Origin: Rhizorhabdus sp.
Lineage (GTDB): Bacteria; Pseudomonadota; Alphaproteobacteria; Sphingomonadales; Sphingomonadaceae
Direction: 5' to 3'
DNA: 32,481 nt
NCBI RefSeq assembly: GCF_018006725.1
Contig: NZ_JAGMXV010000030.1
Coordinates: forward strand, 1 to 32,481
The notes beneath the pieces are model-generated. The model saw only the letters and a list, made by a program, of their open reading frames with translations, ran no database searches and had not been told where the DNA came from. Position numbers and translations under genes: made by a program. Of the stretch, positions 8,899 through 17,521 are shown one piece after another (position 1 is the first letter of the stretch; each line of letters starts with the position of its first letter).

Positions 8899-9453
8899 AT
8901 GAAGTTCGCAGTCATTGCCGCCGCCCTGGCAGCAACCCTCAGCACCGCCGCCATCGCTCAGGACCGCTCGCCCGACGGCAGCGAACCGGCCGTGAGCATC
9001 GAGCCCTATGTCGGCATTCTCGGCGGCTATCATAATTTCGATCGCGCCAGCGAATTCGGCACCGTCGGCCCGCGCGGCAAGATGGACGGCGCGCTCGTCG
9101 AAGGCGTCGCTGGCGTCAACATTCCGTTCGGCCCGGTCTTCGTCGGCGTCGAAGGCAATGCCGCCAAGGGCTTCAAGGACATCGATTGGGAATATGGCGT
9201 GAAGGGCCGCGTCGGAATGCGTGCGGGCCAGAGCGGCCTGATCTACGTCTCGGCCGGCTATCAGTGGGTCAACGGCCGCCGTGGTTTTTCCGACCAGAAG
9301 GACTGGATGTACGGCGTGGGCGTCGAAGTGGGCCCGAAGGAAATCGGTCTGGGCGGCGTTTTCGGCGAAGCCGGCCCGCGCATCCGTCTGCAGGCCGACA
9401 CCTATGACTTCGACAGCATCCGTCCGATGGCGGGTCTCGTCTTCGCTTTCTGA
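8899..9453 (+). CDS. outer-membrane beta-barrel protein (opacity-type porin family)
   Basis: The ATG at 8899 is chosen because GGAG lies about 9 bp upstream and the N-terminus is then a standard signal peptide (MKFAVIAAALAATLSTAAIA, cut before Q). The 184-residue product shows alternating, Gly- and aromatic-rich beta strands (YVGILGGYHNF, LIYVSAGYQWVNG, YGVGVEVG) and ends in LVFAF, with the terminal Phe typical of BAM substrates. An eight-stranded barrel like other small OmpA/Opa-type proteins fits its length. It is a single-gene unit with a long leader and its own terminator, which suggests independent, possibly strong, expression. The BAM component gene bamD is also present in this window. 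Confidence 0.85.
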   Translation: MKFAVIAAALAATLSTAAIAQDRSPDGSEPAVSIEPYVGILGGYHNFDRASEFGTVGPRGKMDGALVEGVAGVNIPFGPVFVGVEGNAAKGFKDIDWEYGVKGRVGMRAGQSGLIYVSAGYQWVNGRRGFSDQKDWMYGVGVEVGPKEIGLGGVFGEAGPRIRLQADTYDFDSIRPMAGLVFAF

Positions 9454-9472
9454 TCCGATCGGAAGTCACCAC

Positions 9473-9507
9473 AAAAAGGGCCTCGGCATCGCTGCCGGGG
9501 CCCTTTT
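9473..9507. terminator. strong bidirectional rho-independent terminator
   Basis: An 11-bp stem with one T-G wobble (9478-9488 with 9493-9503) and a TCGC loop is flanked by A5 on the left and T4 on the right. It therefore works for both the outer-membrane protein gene (+) and the large secreted-protein gene (-), which converge here. Confidence 0.92.
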
Positions 9508-9517
9508 AGCGAGCGGG

Positions 9518-11941
9518 TCATTTGCTGACGGTGGCGGCTGTCGCCGACCGTGCGGCCAGCGTGACGATCTCGCTCGGCGCGTCGCGCAGACGGATCGTCC
9601 ATATGTCGCCGACGGGCTTTGGAACGCGCAGCGTATCTCCGGTGAAGCCTTCGGCTATGGTCAGCGGGTTGGCTTTGCCCGACCCGATCGACTGGATCAG
9701 AAAGAGTCGCTCCCCCTTCACCAAGCATTGGCCGGTCCCTGAGCAGTCGACCGACATGATCCGGGGAAGCCGAGCGAGGATCGCCAGCGGCTGCCAATCG
9801 CTTGCCCCGCTCTCGCGGACCACCCGGAACTGTAGCGGACCGAAGGCGGCGGGCCCCAGCTTGGCCGGATCGAGCGACGCTACCAGCACATCACTGCCCT
9901 GGATCTGAAGATCGGGCCCTGCGACGAGATCGATATGCGTGTCCTCGTCGATCGTCGCGATCTCGACGCGATCCTTGGCGGTCAGACGGGGTCCCTCGTT
10001 CAGCCGCGCCGAAAAGACCATCTGGCCCGTATCGGGCAGAAGCTGGTCGCCTTTCGTGGTCAGCGCGATCGAACCGGTCGAGTGTCCCATTTTCAATGTC
10101 CGGTGGAGCAGCGAGACGCCCGGTCGCGCGGCCTCGAAAGCCACCGATACCGACAGGGTTCGTCCGTCCTTCAAGCGCACCCGCGCTCTCGAGGGGCCGT
10201 CCTCGAGCGGACCGCCTTCCTCGGCGGCGATCGTGAGCCGGTCGACATCGCCATCCCTGCGCAGCGCCGTCGGCTGCAGTTCCCGCTCGCCCAGCGAGAC
10301 TCGCTCGACCTGATCGAGTCGCTGACCCGACAAGGTACCGAAACGATCACCCTGATGAATCGTCAATCCATCGAGCCGACTCGCCTGGGCATAGGCCCGA
10401 ACCGACAGACTGGCCGGTTCCACCGCCCCCAGTTGGCGCAGTTCGATAGTCAGCGGGCCCGGCCGCATGTCCTTGAGCGGCAGTGTCAGCCGCAGTCGCC
10501 CCTGATCGGTGACAGTCGCATCGACGGGCACCGCAGAATCATTGCCGCGACGGACAGAGGCGCTGACGACACAGGCCGGTGATGGCCCCTCAAGTTCGAG
10601 CGGATTGTCTCGTCCCGAGACGAGGCTTGCCGGCTCTCCTGCGACGCGCCACTCGCCCGTTGCCGGAAACTCGAGCTTGAACGCAGGCCCCTCATATGGG
10701 TCGAAGCCCCAAAGACCGTGCAATCGCGAGGTCAGTTTACCCGTCAACCCGGCGGGCAGCGGTCCGTCGATCAGATAGCCGCCCTTGTCGGCCCGCGCGC
10801 GGACCGGAATGTCCACCGTGCCGCCCAGCGCTTCGATCCGCAGTTTCACCTCGCGCAGATAATCGGTGGCATAGATCAGCGGCGCGCCGTCTACCGGGAG
10901 CAGGAGATCCGGACGGGCTCCGCAAAGCGGACGGTCGACTGCTGCGCGCAAACGGGGCGGGCTGTTGGCCTCGATCGCCGGCATGCCCGCTACCAGCACC
11001 GAACGCGGTTTGGCGAAGGACGGAGCGGCGTTTAGCAGCAGCGCCGCCCCCTCGCCCTGGCGCTGGGTCAGACTGGGTAGATAATCCAGCTGCGGATTGC
11101 TGAACGCGCCGAACACCCGAGCGATGTCGCGGACGACGCCAATATAGGGGCTATAATAGCCCATCCCGGCTTCACGGGTGGAACTGAGCTGCAGGGCGAG
11201 GTCGACCGGCGCGCCGGCAAGTGTCTCGGTCAGCGACGAGCTGTGGACATCGGCCAGCACCAGCGCCTCGCGATGTTCGAGCAGGCAGGCCGCCTGCAAT
11301 TCGAGCACTTTGTCCAGGCAGTCTGCGTTGAGCTTCATCGACAGGCTGCGCGCCAGCATCGGCGCAACGCTGCGCAGATATTCGGGGTGGCTGTTCTCCT
11401 GCGCTCGAATCGCGCCCATGAAGCTGTCGAGCCGCGCGCGATCGAGCGAGGCCTGGTTCAGATCCTGGGTGGCCCGGACAAACTCTCCCGGCTTGCCCCG
11501 CACCGCATCGCCGATCGCTCCGGCTGCACCGCCGCTTTCGGGCACGAGGAAGAGCACCAACTGACGGGCGCCCTTGGGCACCGTCAGGTCGAGCTGGCGA
11601 TCCTTCTCCTTCTTCTTCCACGGTTCGGCCGACGCGATCCAGTCCTTGGCCGGGGGATTGGTCGCTCCCTGAAGGAAGGCGGACATCAGCAGGAAGCGGG
11701 CCCGCTGGTCGGTCGGGAAGTCGGCTAAGACTCGGATCCGATCCCCCTCCTCCAGGCTGGGTACCTGCGCGATCGGCAAGGTCACTGCGCCGCGCGTCAC
11801 GCTGATCCGCAGCGCCGGGCCCGCCAGATCGAAGGGCGCCGGTTCCGCTGGCGTCGCCACGCCAGGCACGAACAACGCAACGGCCGCAGCCACCCCGCTC
11901 AAAGGCGCGAAAAGCCGACGCCGGTGCCGTATCGAAGCCAT
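9518..11941 (-). CDS. large secreted protein of unknown function (807 aa)
   Basis: The frame extends back to 12100, but the ATG at 11941 gives a good signal peptide: a basic MASIRHRRR, a hydrophobic FAPLSGVAAAVALFVPGVA, then ATPAEP. The mature protein is predicted to be periplasmic or surface-exposed. The N-terminal half (about 60-330) is mixed helix/strand; the C-terminal half is largely beta, with at least two stretches resembling IPT/TIG folds (TLSGQRLDQVERVSLGERE and CLVKGERLFLIQSIG). Six cysteines appear in the mature part (including DCLDK, AACLL, VDCSGTGQC), consistent with disulfides. No enzymatic motif was recognised. It follows the DoxX gene by about 98 bp on the same strand and ends at a strong terminator. 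Confidence 0.75.
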   Translation of the reverse strand: MASIRHRRRLFAPLSGVAAAVALFVPGVATPAEPAPFDLAGPALRISVTRGAVTLPIAQVPSLEEGDRIRVLADFPTDQRARFLLMSAFLQGATNPPAKDWIASAEPWKKKEKDRQLDLTVPKGARQLVLFLVPESGGAAGAIGDAVRGKPGEFVRATQDLNQASLDRARLDSFMGAIRAQENSHPEYLRSVAPMLARSLSMKLNADCLDKVLELQAACLLEHREALVLADVHSSSLTETLAGAPVDLALQLSSTREAGMGYYSPYIGVVRDIARVFGAFSNPQLDYLPSLTQRQGEGAALLLNAAPSFAKPRSVLVAGMPAIEANSPPRLRAAVDRPLCGARPDLLLPVDGAPLIYATDYLREVKLRIEALGGTVDIPVRARADKGGYLIDGPLPAGLTGKLTSRLHGLWGFDPYEGPAFKLEFPATGEWRVAGEPASLVSGRDNPLELEGPSPACVVSASVRRGNDSAVPVDATVTDQGRLRLTLPLKDMRPGPLTIELRQLGAVEPASLSVRAYAQASRLDGLTIHQGDRFGTLSGQRLDQVERVSLGERELQPTALRRDGDVDRLTIAAEEGGPLEDGPSRARVRLKDGRTLSVSVAFEAARPGVSLLHRTLKMGHSTGSIALTTKGDQLLPDTGQMVFSARLNEGPRLTAKDRVEIATIDEDTHIDLVAGPDLQIQGSDVLVASLDPAKLGPAAFGPLQFRVVRESGASDWQPLAILARLPRIMSVDCSGTGQCLVKGERLFLIQSIGSGKANPLTIAEGFTGDTLRVPKPVGDIWTIRLRDAPSEIVTLAARSATAATVSK

Positions 11942-12039
11942 GGCCGCTGTAATGGAGCATGCCGGCCCCCGGTCAACCCGCAGTGCGGACCGCTCGTGGC
12001 CTTCTCCAAGCCAGAGCGTTGCGAACGGCCGATGACCCG

Positions 12040-12522
12040 TCAGAAAGCCCGATCCTGTCCGGAGCGGGTTGCGTCGAACGACCAGCGGCCCGCCCCACAT
12101 AACAGGATGAACAACGCCTCCAGCAGCATCGCGACATCGGTGCGCGCTTCATGCGTCATGCTCAGAAAGCCATAACGGTCGAGGTCCCGAACGTGGAAGA
12201 TCAGCCAGTCATGACCAAGCAGGATCGGAAGCTTGGTGCTGAGCAGGGCCACCAGCATGATGATGATCAGCGGCACCGCAGCAACTCGTGCGAGAAAGCC
12301 GATCAATATCAGCGCACCGCATAAAAATTCGGTCACGCCGACGAAGGGCGCCATGACATCAGCCAGAGGAATGCCGATCTTGGCGAACCGTCCGGCGCCC
12401 AATATCTCTGGATAGGCGAGCTTCTGATAGCCCTCCAGGATGAAGACGAAGCCAAGGCTCGCCCTGATCAGGATGTTCCAGCGCCCATCTCCGGCGCTCG
12501 ACCACCATTTGCCCATCGACAT
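12040..12522 (-). CDS. DoxX-family membrane protein
   Basis: A 160-residue, four-helix integral membrane protein. The family pattern is clear: LIRASLGFVFILEGYQKL, then FVGVTEFLCGALILIGF, then a third helix (AAVPLIIIMLVALLST) and a fourth (VAMLLEALFILLCGAG). The ATG at 12522 is preferred to the GTG at 12534 because GAGAG lies just upstream. DoxX proteins are linked to quinone/redox and thiol stress systems, but a specific reaction cannot be assigned here. It is divergent from the lasso-B2-like gene (116-bp gap) and upstream of the large secreted protein. Confidence 0.88.
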   Translation of the reverse strand: MSMGKWWSSAGDGRWNILIRASLGFVFILEGYQKLAYPEILGAGRFAKIGIPLADVMAPFVGVTEFLCGALILIGFLARVAAVPLIIIMLVALLSTKLPILLGHDWLIFHVRDLDRYGFLSMTHEARTDVAMLLEALFILLCGAGRWSFDATRSGQDRAF

Positions 12523-12649
12523 ATCGGCTCTCACGCTCTGGCTGTTTCCGGCCTTTCCTGCCTCTCATGGTCGGCCCTTGGCAAGGGCGGCAGACGGGGA
12601 TAGGCCGATCCCATGAGATCGAGCCTTCCGTAGGAGCGAGGATTTTCCG

Positions 12650-13102
12650 ATGCGGAAGCTCATGTCGATCCTGTTGCGAATCGAGACAGCCCTGGCGCTG
12701 CATCTCGCCTGGGTTCTGGTGTTCGTCGTCCCCCTGCGCATTACCCGCCGGCTCTTCGGCGCCGTCGAATCCCCCCGCAATAGCGACGACGCCGCCAATC
12801 TCCCGCAAGGACGGTCATTCGATCGCGCGAAGGACATGGCGCGCCGCTTGCGCCATGTCGCGGACCGGCTCCCCTGGCACAGCACCTGCCTGGTACGCGC
12901 GGTCGCGGGACAGATGCTGCTGACGCGCCGGGGCATCGCAGGCGGCTCGATCCGGTTCGGCGTTCGCAAACAGGATGGCAAGCTCGAAGCCCATGCCTGG
13001 TTGCTGCTGGGCGGCGTTGCCCTGATCGGCGGCGAGGAGGCAGACGGCTATCTTCCGCTGGCGGACCTCGGCCATGGAAGCCCCGCCTCAGGCCGCCACT
13101 AG
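12650..13102 (+). CDS. lasso-peptide B2 / McjB-like transglutaminase-fold protein, orphan
   Basis: A 150-residue protein. After an N-terminal hydrophobic segment (8-30), the region 70-145 matches the lasso-peptide leader-peptidase (B2, Transglut_core3) family: WHSTCLVRAVAGQMLLTRRG with probable catalytic C80, and LEAHAWLLLGG with probable catalytic H115, followed by VALIGGEE. In true clusters B2 cleaves the precursor leader after B1 recognises it. Here no precursor (A), B1 (PqqD-like) or cyclase (C, Asn-synthetase-like) is encoded nearby. AGGAG at 12632-12636 precedes the ATG. The stop is 3 bp before the GTG of the alpha/beta hydrolase, so the two form one transcription unit. The substrate is unknown. 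Confidence 0.82.
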   Translation: MRKLMSILLRIETALALHLAWVLVFVVPLRITRRLFGAVESPRNSDDAANLPQGRSFDRAKDMARRLRHVADRLPWHSTCLVRAVAGQMLLTRRGIAGGSIRFGVRKQDGKLEAHAWLLLGGVALIGGEEADGYLPLADLGHGSPASGRH

Positions 13103-13105
13103 GCT

Positions 13106-13999
13106 GTGCGCAGACACGCGCTCGCATGGTGGCTCGCGGGCACATTGCTTGCGATCGGTATCGCCGCCAGTTGGACGGTCGGATGGCGTCTCTCACGCGG
13201 CGAGCAATGGCCGATACCAGCTGCACGCGCGCCAGCACAGGACCTGCGCCTGCGGACCAGTGACGGCCTGTCGATCGCTGCGACTTACCGCCCCGGCCGT
13301 TCACCTGCAGGTCCGGCCGTTCTGCTCCTCCACGCCAAGGGTCAATCGCGAGCATCGATGGCGGCGCGCGCCGAATGGCTGTCCAGCCTCGGCTATGCCT
13401 CGCTCGCAATCGACTTTCGCGGGCATGGCGAGTCCGACCTCGCGACCCGCACCAACGGCTATAGAGAGGCCCGCGACGCGCAGGCAGCCTTGGCCTGGCT
13501 GAAGGAGCGGCAGAATGGTGCTCCGGTCGCGGTGCTCGGGATCTCGCTCGGCGGCGCCGCCAGCCTGATCGGGGAAGCGGGCCTGCTGCCCGCCGATGCC
13601 CTGATTCTCCAGGCCGTCTATCCCGATCTGAGGAGCGCCATCCGCAACCGCATCGCGCAACGCCTGCCCGCCCCGCTACCGACGATTCTCGAACCGATGC
13701 TCAGCCTGCAGACCCTGATTCGGATCGGGATCGCGCCGTCCCGCCTGTCGCCGCGCGACGGCCTTTCGCGCTTCAAGGGCCCCGTACTGGTTATGGGCAG
13801 CACCGGCGACGAGTCGACCACAGCCGCAGAAACCCGCGCCCTTTTCGCTGCCCTGCGCGGCGACCGCAGCCTTTGGCTGGTCGATGCCGGTGACCATGCC
13901 GCGATGTGCGACCTCGACGACGGTCTCTATCGCGCCGTCATCGCATCCTTTCTCCGCCGAACGATCGGAGTGCCCGACGTCCGCCCGGCAGAAGAATGA
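13106..13999 (+). CDS. membrane-anchored alpha/beta hydrolase
   Basis: A 297-residue protein beginning at a GTG 3 bp after the B2-like gene, so translation is probably coupled. Residues 5-27 form a signal anchor or uncleaved signal (LAWWLAGTLLAIGIAASW), placing the hydrolase domain in the periplasm. The triad is visible: nucleophile S147 in GISLGG, D235 in MGSTGDEST and H264 in DAGDHAAM. The oxyanion region is VLLLHAKGQSR, and FRGHGESD follows. The substrate cannot be told; serine esterases/peptidases of this type are diverse. Pairing with a B2-type protease suggests a joint role on a peptide or peptide-like substrate, but that is inference from position alone. Confidence 0.8.
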   Translation: MRRHALAWWLAGTLLAIGIAASWTVGWRLSRGEQWPIPAARAPAQDLRLRTSDGLSIAATYRPGRSPAGPAVLLLHAKGQSRASMAARAEWLSSLGYASLAIDFRGHGESDLATRTNGYREARDAQAALAWLKERQNGAPVAVLGISLGGAASLIGEAGLLPADALILQAVYPDLRSAIRNRIAQRLPAPLPTILEPMLSLQTLIRIGIAPSRLSPRDGLSRFKGPVLVMGSTGDESTTAAETRALFAALRGDRSLWLVDAGDHAAMCDLDDGLYRAVIASFLRRTIGVPDVRPAEE

Positions 14000-14043
14000 T
14001 CGTCGATGGGAAGTGCCTGATCGTACATGTCCTTATGGGCGTA

Positions 14044-14162
14044 TCGACCGAAAAGTCGACCTCGACCATATGGGGACCGTGGCCATCCCCCTCGTGCCAC
14101 AGCTTTCTGGTGCTCCGCCCGCCTAACCTTCCAGCATCCTCCTAGGGCGGAGCACCTTTTTT
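14044..14162 (+). ncRNA. three-hairpin region ending in a rho-independent terminator; possible small RNA or 3'-UTR RNA
   Basis: Three stem-loops follow one another after the hydrolase stop: TCGAC/GTCGA (14044-14059), GGGGA/TCCCC (14072-14090) and the terminator (14109-14156 plus T6). The terminator's 24-nt loop contains ATCCTCC, an anti-Shine-Dalgarno-like stretch as seen in the loops of several alphaproteobacterial trans-acting small RNAs. No promoter is obvious, so it may simply be a 3'-UTR. Confidence 0.35.
14109..14162 (+). terminator. rho-independent terminator with 12-bp perfect stem
   Basis: GGTGCTCCGCCC (14109-14120) pairs perfectly with GGGCGGAGCACC (14145-14156), followed by T6 (14157-14162). 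The 24-nt loop is unusually long for a simple terminator. It closes the B2/hydrolase unit. Confidence 0.9.
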
Positions 14163-14262
14163 CCTCTCTTCTCTCGTAAACAGAGTGATGACGGAGCGAC
14201 ACTTGTTGCCCGCCGGTCCGCGCGCGATGTCCGCTGGCGAAGCCAGACAGGATGATCGTCCC

Positions 14263-15270
14263 ATGAATCGCCGTTTTCTCCTCGTGCGTCGACCGAACGG
14301 CATGCCCGTCTCGGAGGATTTTCTCCTCGTGGAAGCACCGATGCCGGCTCTGCCGCCAGGCGGGCTGATCGTCAGGAATCATTATGCGTCGCTCGACCCT
14401 GCCCAGCGCGGCTGGATGGATGACGTGCCGAGCTACATGCCGCCGATCGCACTCGGCGACGCGGTGCGCGCCGCGACGCTGGGGATTGTCCATGCGTCCG
14501 ACAATCCCGCCTTTGCGCCGGGCGACTGGGTCCGTGGCTCTCATGCACTCGAAGATTATACGGCGGTGCCTGCGGGGGGCTTCACCCGGCCGATCGATAT
14601 CGATGCCGTAGAGCGTCCTACGCTGTTTTTGTCGGCTCTCGGCGGCAACGCGATGACCGCCTATTTCGGCCTGCTCGACGTCGCCAGACCGCGCGCCGGC
14701 CAAACATTGCTCGTGACGGGCGCCGCCGGAGGTGTCGGCTCGATCGTCGGGCAGATCGGTCGCATCATGGGGTGCAGGACGATCGGCATCGCCGGTGGCC
14801 CTGAGAAATGCAGGCGCCTCGTCGATCAATTCGGATTCGACGCGGCAATCGATTACAAGGGCAAGACCAGTTCGGTTCTCGCGTCGGAAATCGGAGCACA
14901 GGCCCCCGGCGGCGTCGACATCCTTTTCGAAAATGTCGGAGGCGACGTGATGGACGCGGTGCTGCTCAACCTTGCCGAGCGCGCGCGCATCGTGCTGTGC
15001 GGCCTCATCAGCGAATATAATGCGACCGGGAGGGTCGGCATCCGCAACCTCTGGCAGATCCTCGTCCGTCGCGCGACGCTGCACGGAATGATCGTCGCCG
15101 ACTATATTCCCAGATTCGCCGAAGCCGCCGACGACATCAGCCGCTGGCTCGCCGAGGGGCGACTGCATGTCGAGGAAGATGTGCAGGATGGGCTGGAAAA
15201 CGCCTACCCGACATTCATGCGGCTGTTCAGCGGTGCCAATCGCGGCAAGCAGATTTTGAAGATCGTCTGA
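14263..15270 (+). CDS. NADPH-dependent MDR-family oxidoreductase (CurA/YncB-like)
   Basis: The ATG at 14263 is preferred over the open start at 14185: AGGATG lies just upstream, and the protein then begins at MNRRFLLVRRPNG as in relatives. The 335-residue product has the GroES-like half (PPGGLIVRNHYASLDPAQRGWM) and a Rossmann half with the nucleotide loop VTGAAGGVGSIVGQIG (about 155-170). No zinc ligands are seen, fitting the zinc-free NADPH-dependent alkenal/one oxidoreductases that reduce activated double bonds of alpha,beta-unsaturated ketones and aldehydes. GANRGKQILKIV ends the protein, as in the family. It is a single gene between a terminator and tRNA-Pro. Confidence 0.88.
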   Translation: MNRRFLLVRRPNGMPVSEDFLLVEAPMPALPPGGLIVRNHYASLDPAQRGWMDDVPSYMPPIALGDAVRAATLGIVHASDNPAFAPGDWVRGSHALEDYTAVPAGGFTRPIDIDAVERPTLFLSALGGNAMTAYFGLLDVARPRAGQTLLVTGAAGGVGSIVGQIGRIMGCRTIGIAGGPEKCRRLVDQFGFDAAIDYKGKTSSVLASEIGAQAPGGVDILFENVGGDVMDAVLLNLAERARIVLCGLISEYNATGRVGIRNLWQILVRRATLHGMIVADYIPRFAEAADDISRWLAEGRLHVEEDVQDGLENAYPTFMRLFSGANRGKQILKIV

Positions 15271-15348
15271 CGGGACAGGGTGGCGATCCGGCTTCGAACC
15301 GCCCTGCGCTGGAGCCCCTGGGGGAGGCTTTTCGTCCAGCTTTTCAAG

Positions 15349-15425
15349 TGGTCGGGGCGACAGGATTCGAACCTGCGACCCCCAGACCCCCAGTCTGATG
15401 CGCTACCAGGCTGCGCTACGCCCCG
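15349..15425 (-). tRNA. tRNA-Pro(GGG)
   Basis: On the minus strand CGGGGCG (15425-15419) starts the acceptor stem and pairs with CGCCCCG (15359-15353). Discriminator A and encoded CCA lie at 15352-15349. The anticodon stem CAGAC/GTCTG encloses a loop with GGG. The T arm reads GGTTCGAATCC. Confidence 0.97.
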
Positions 15426-15559
15426 ACCAAGGCTGCGCGCTTTAGGAGGGTCGAAGCGACTTGGCAAGCGCCCGGTTGCCACTTCCATGCGGAACGTGAT
15501 AGGCGCGCGCCACTTCGAGGCCATTTTTCGGCCCTTTCTCTTTCCGGGATGCCTGACCC

Positions 15560-15898
15560 ATGTTCGCTTCTCCCGCCTATGCCCAGGCCGCCGGTGCGGC
15601 TCCTGCCGGTGGCGTCGCTTCTTTCCTGAGCTTCGCGCCGCTGATCTTCATCTTCGTGATCTTCTATTTTCTGCTCATCCGTCCGCAGCAGAAGCGGATG
15701 AAGGAACATCGCGCGATGATCGACGCGGTGAAGAAGAACGACATGATCGTCACCGGCGGCGGCATCGTCGGCAAGGTCACCCGCGTCGACGAGGGCGAGG
15801 TCGAGGCGGAAATCGCCCCCAACGTCCGGATCAAGCTGATCAAGGGCACGATCTCCGAAGTCCGTCCGGCCGGCGCCGGCAAGCCCGCCAACGACTGA
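15560..15898 (+). CDS. yajC: preprotein translocase subunit YajC
   Basis: A 112-residue protein with one N-terminal membrane helix (24-42, [21 protein letters not shown]). The diagnostic [10 protein letters not shown] follows, then a small cytoplasmic domain with [20 protein letters not shown]. YajC joins SecD and SecF as the accessory complex of SecYEG. It begins the yajC-secD-secF operon, with 7 bp to secD. An Ala-rich N-terminus precedes the helix. Confidence 0.96.
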   Translation: MFASPAYAQAAGAAPAGGVASFLSFAPLIFIFVIFYFLLIRPQQKRMKEHRAMIDAVKKNDMIVTGGGIVGKVTRVDEGEVEAEIAPNVRIKLIKGTISEVRPAGAGKPAND

Positions 15899-15905
15899 TC
15901 CCATC

Positions 15906-17507
15906 ATGCTCGATTTCCCGCGCTGGAAAATCTGGTCGATCTGCCTCGCGCTCGCGATCGGCGTATTGATCTCGATCCCGACCTTCATTCCCGAATCGGT
16001 GGCACAGCGCTGGGGCATCGGCAGCATGCCGCGCGTCAATCTGGGCCTCGACCTTTCGGGCGGCAGCCATCTGATGCTCGAGGCGGATACCACCGACCTC
16101 GCCAAGCAGAATCTGATCCGCATGGAAGAACTGGTCCGCACCGAGATGCGCCGGGCCGATCCGCCGATCGCGATCGGCGACATTTCGACGACGGGCGGTC
16201 GCCTTTCCTTCTTCGTCCGCGACGGAGCGCGCGTCGATGCGGCGGTCGAGCGTCTGCGGACGCTGACCCAGCCTTCGGGCATGACCGGTCAGCGCGACTG
16301 GAACGTCCAGGTTGTCGATTCGACCCGCGTGGTGCTGACCCCGACCGAAGCCGGCCTCGCCCAGGCCACCGACGCCGCGATGCAGGTTGCGACCGAAGTC
16401 GTCCGCAAGCGCATCGACGAGATGGGCACCCGCGAACCGACCATCATCCGCCAGGGCGCGGAGCGTATCGTCGTCCAGGTTCCCGGCCTGCAGGATCCGG
16501 CGGCGCTCAAGGCGCTGCTCGGCAAGACCGCCAAGCTGGAATTCAAGCTGGTCGACCTCACCGCCAATCCGCAGGACGCGGCCCAGGGCCGCGCGCCCGT
16601 GGGCAGCGAGATCGTGCCTTATCCCGACAACCCCTCGGGCGTGCCGTTCATCGCGGTCAAGCGCCGCGCTATGCTGACTGGCGACGAGCTGATCAACGCC
16701 CAGCTCAGCTATAATCAGCAGACCAACGAGCCGGTTGTCTCGATCACCTTCAACAGCGAAGGCGGCCGCAAGTTCGCGCGCGTCACGCAGGAGAATGTGA
16801 ACAAGCCTTTCGCAATGATCCTCGACGGCAAGGTGCTGTCGGCGCCGAACATCAACGAGCCGATCCTCGGCGGTCAGGCGCAGATTTCGGGCCGCTTCAC
16901 CACCGACAGCGCCAACCAGCTCGCCATCGCGCTGCGCTCGGGCAAGCTGCCGGTCGCGCTGAAGGTTGTCGAAGAGCGTACCGTCGGACCCGATCTCGGT
17001 GCCGATTCGATCCGTGCCGGCACGATCGCCAGCGCGATCGCCGCCATCGCCGTCGTGATCTTCATGTTCGTCAGCTATGGCCGCTTCGGCTTCTATGCCG
17101 ACCTCGCCGTGGTCATAAACATCTTCGTGATCCTCGGCGTGATGGCGCTGCTCAACGCGACGCTGACCCTGCCCGGCATTGCGGGCTTCGTGCTCACCAT
17201 CGGTACGGCGGTCGACGCCAATGTGCTGATTAACGAGCGCGTGCGCGAGGAAATCCGGCGCGGCCGGTCGCCCACCCAGGCGGTCGAGCATGGCTATAAG
17301 GAAGCCAGCCGCACCATCTTCGAAGCGAACGTGACCCACGCGATTGCGGGTATCATCATGTTCCTGCTCGGCTCAGGCCAGGTCAAGGGCTTCGCGGTCG
17401 TGCTGCTGATCGGCATCGCCACCTCGGTCTTCACCGCCGTCGTCTTCACCCGCATGCTGGTGTCGCTGTGGCTACGTCGCACGCGCCCCGCGTCCCTCCA
17501 CATCTGA
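15906..17507 (+). CDS. secD: protein translocase subunit SecD
   Basis: A 533-residue membrane protein. The N-terminal helix (about 9-25) is followed by the motif [14 protein letters not shown] and a large periplasmic region (P1/P4, about 55-345) with [15 protein letters not shown] and [21 protein letters not shown]. Five C-terminal membrane helices follow, with [17 protein letters not shown] and [17 protein letters not shown]. SecDF uses the proton gradient to pull exported proteins through the Sec channel on the periplasmic side. The length fits alphaproteobacterial SecD, which is shorter than the E. coli form. Confidence 0.97.
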   Translation: MLDFPRWKIWSICLALAIGVLISIPTFIPESVAQRWGIGSMPRVNLGLDLSGGSHLMLEADTTDLAKQNLIRMEELVRTEMRRADPPIAIGDISTTGGRLSFFVRDGARVDAAVERLRTLTQPSGMTGQRDWNVQVVDSTRVVLTPTEAGLAQATDAAMQVATEVVRKRIDEMGTREPTIIRQGAERIVVQVPGLQDPAALKALLGKTAKLEFKLVDLTANPQDAAQGRAPVGSEIVPYPDNPSGVPFIAVKRRAMLTGDELINAQLSYNQQTNEPVVSITFNSEGGRKFARVTQENVNKPFAMILDGKVLSAPNINEPILGGQAQISGRFTTDSANQLAIALRSGKLPVALKVVEERTVGPDLGADSIRAGTIASAIAAIAVVIFMFVSYGRFGFYADLAVVINIFVILGVMALLNATLTLPGIAGFVLTIGTAVDANVLINERVREEIRRGRSPTQAVEHGYKEASRTIFEANVTHAIAGIIMFLLGSGQVKGFAVVLLIGIATSVFTAVVFTRMLVSLWLRRTRPASLHI

Positions 17508-17521
17508 TCGGAAACAGTGCC

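Noticed and set aside
12535-12649. Search for a lasso-peptide precursor between doxX and the B2-like gene
   Set aside because: No short frame with a leader, a Thr before the cleavage point and a ring-forming Gly/Ala start was seen.
15840-17339. Long minus-strand frame opposite secD
   Set aside because: SecD signatures are clear on the plus strand and the antisense product is unlike any protein.
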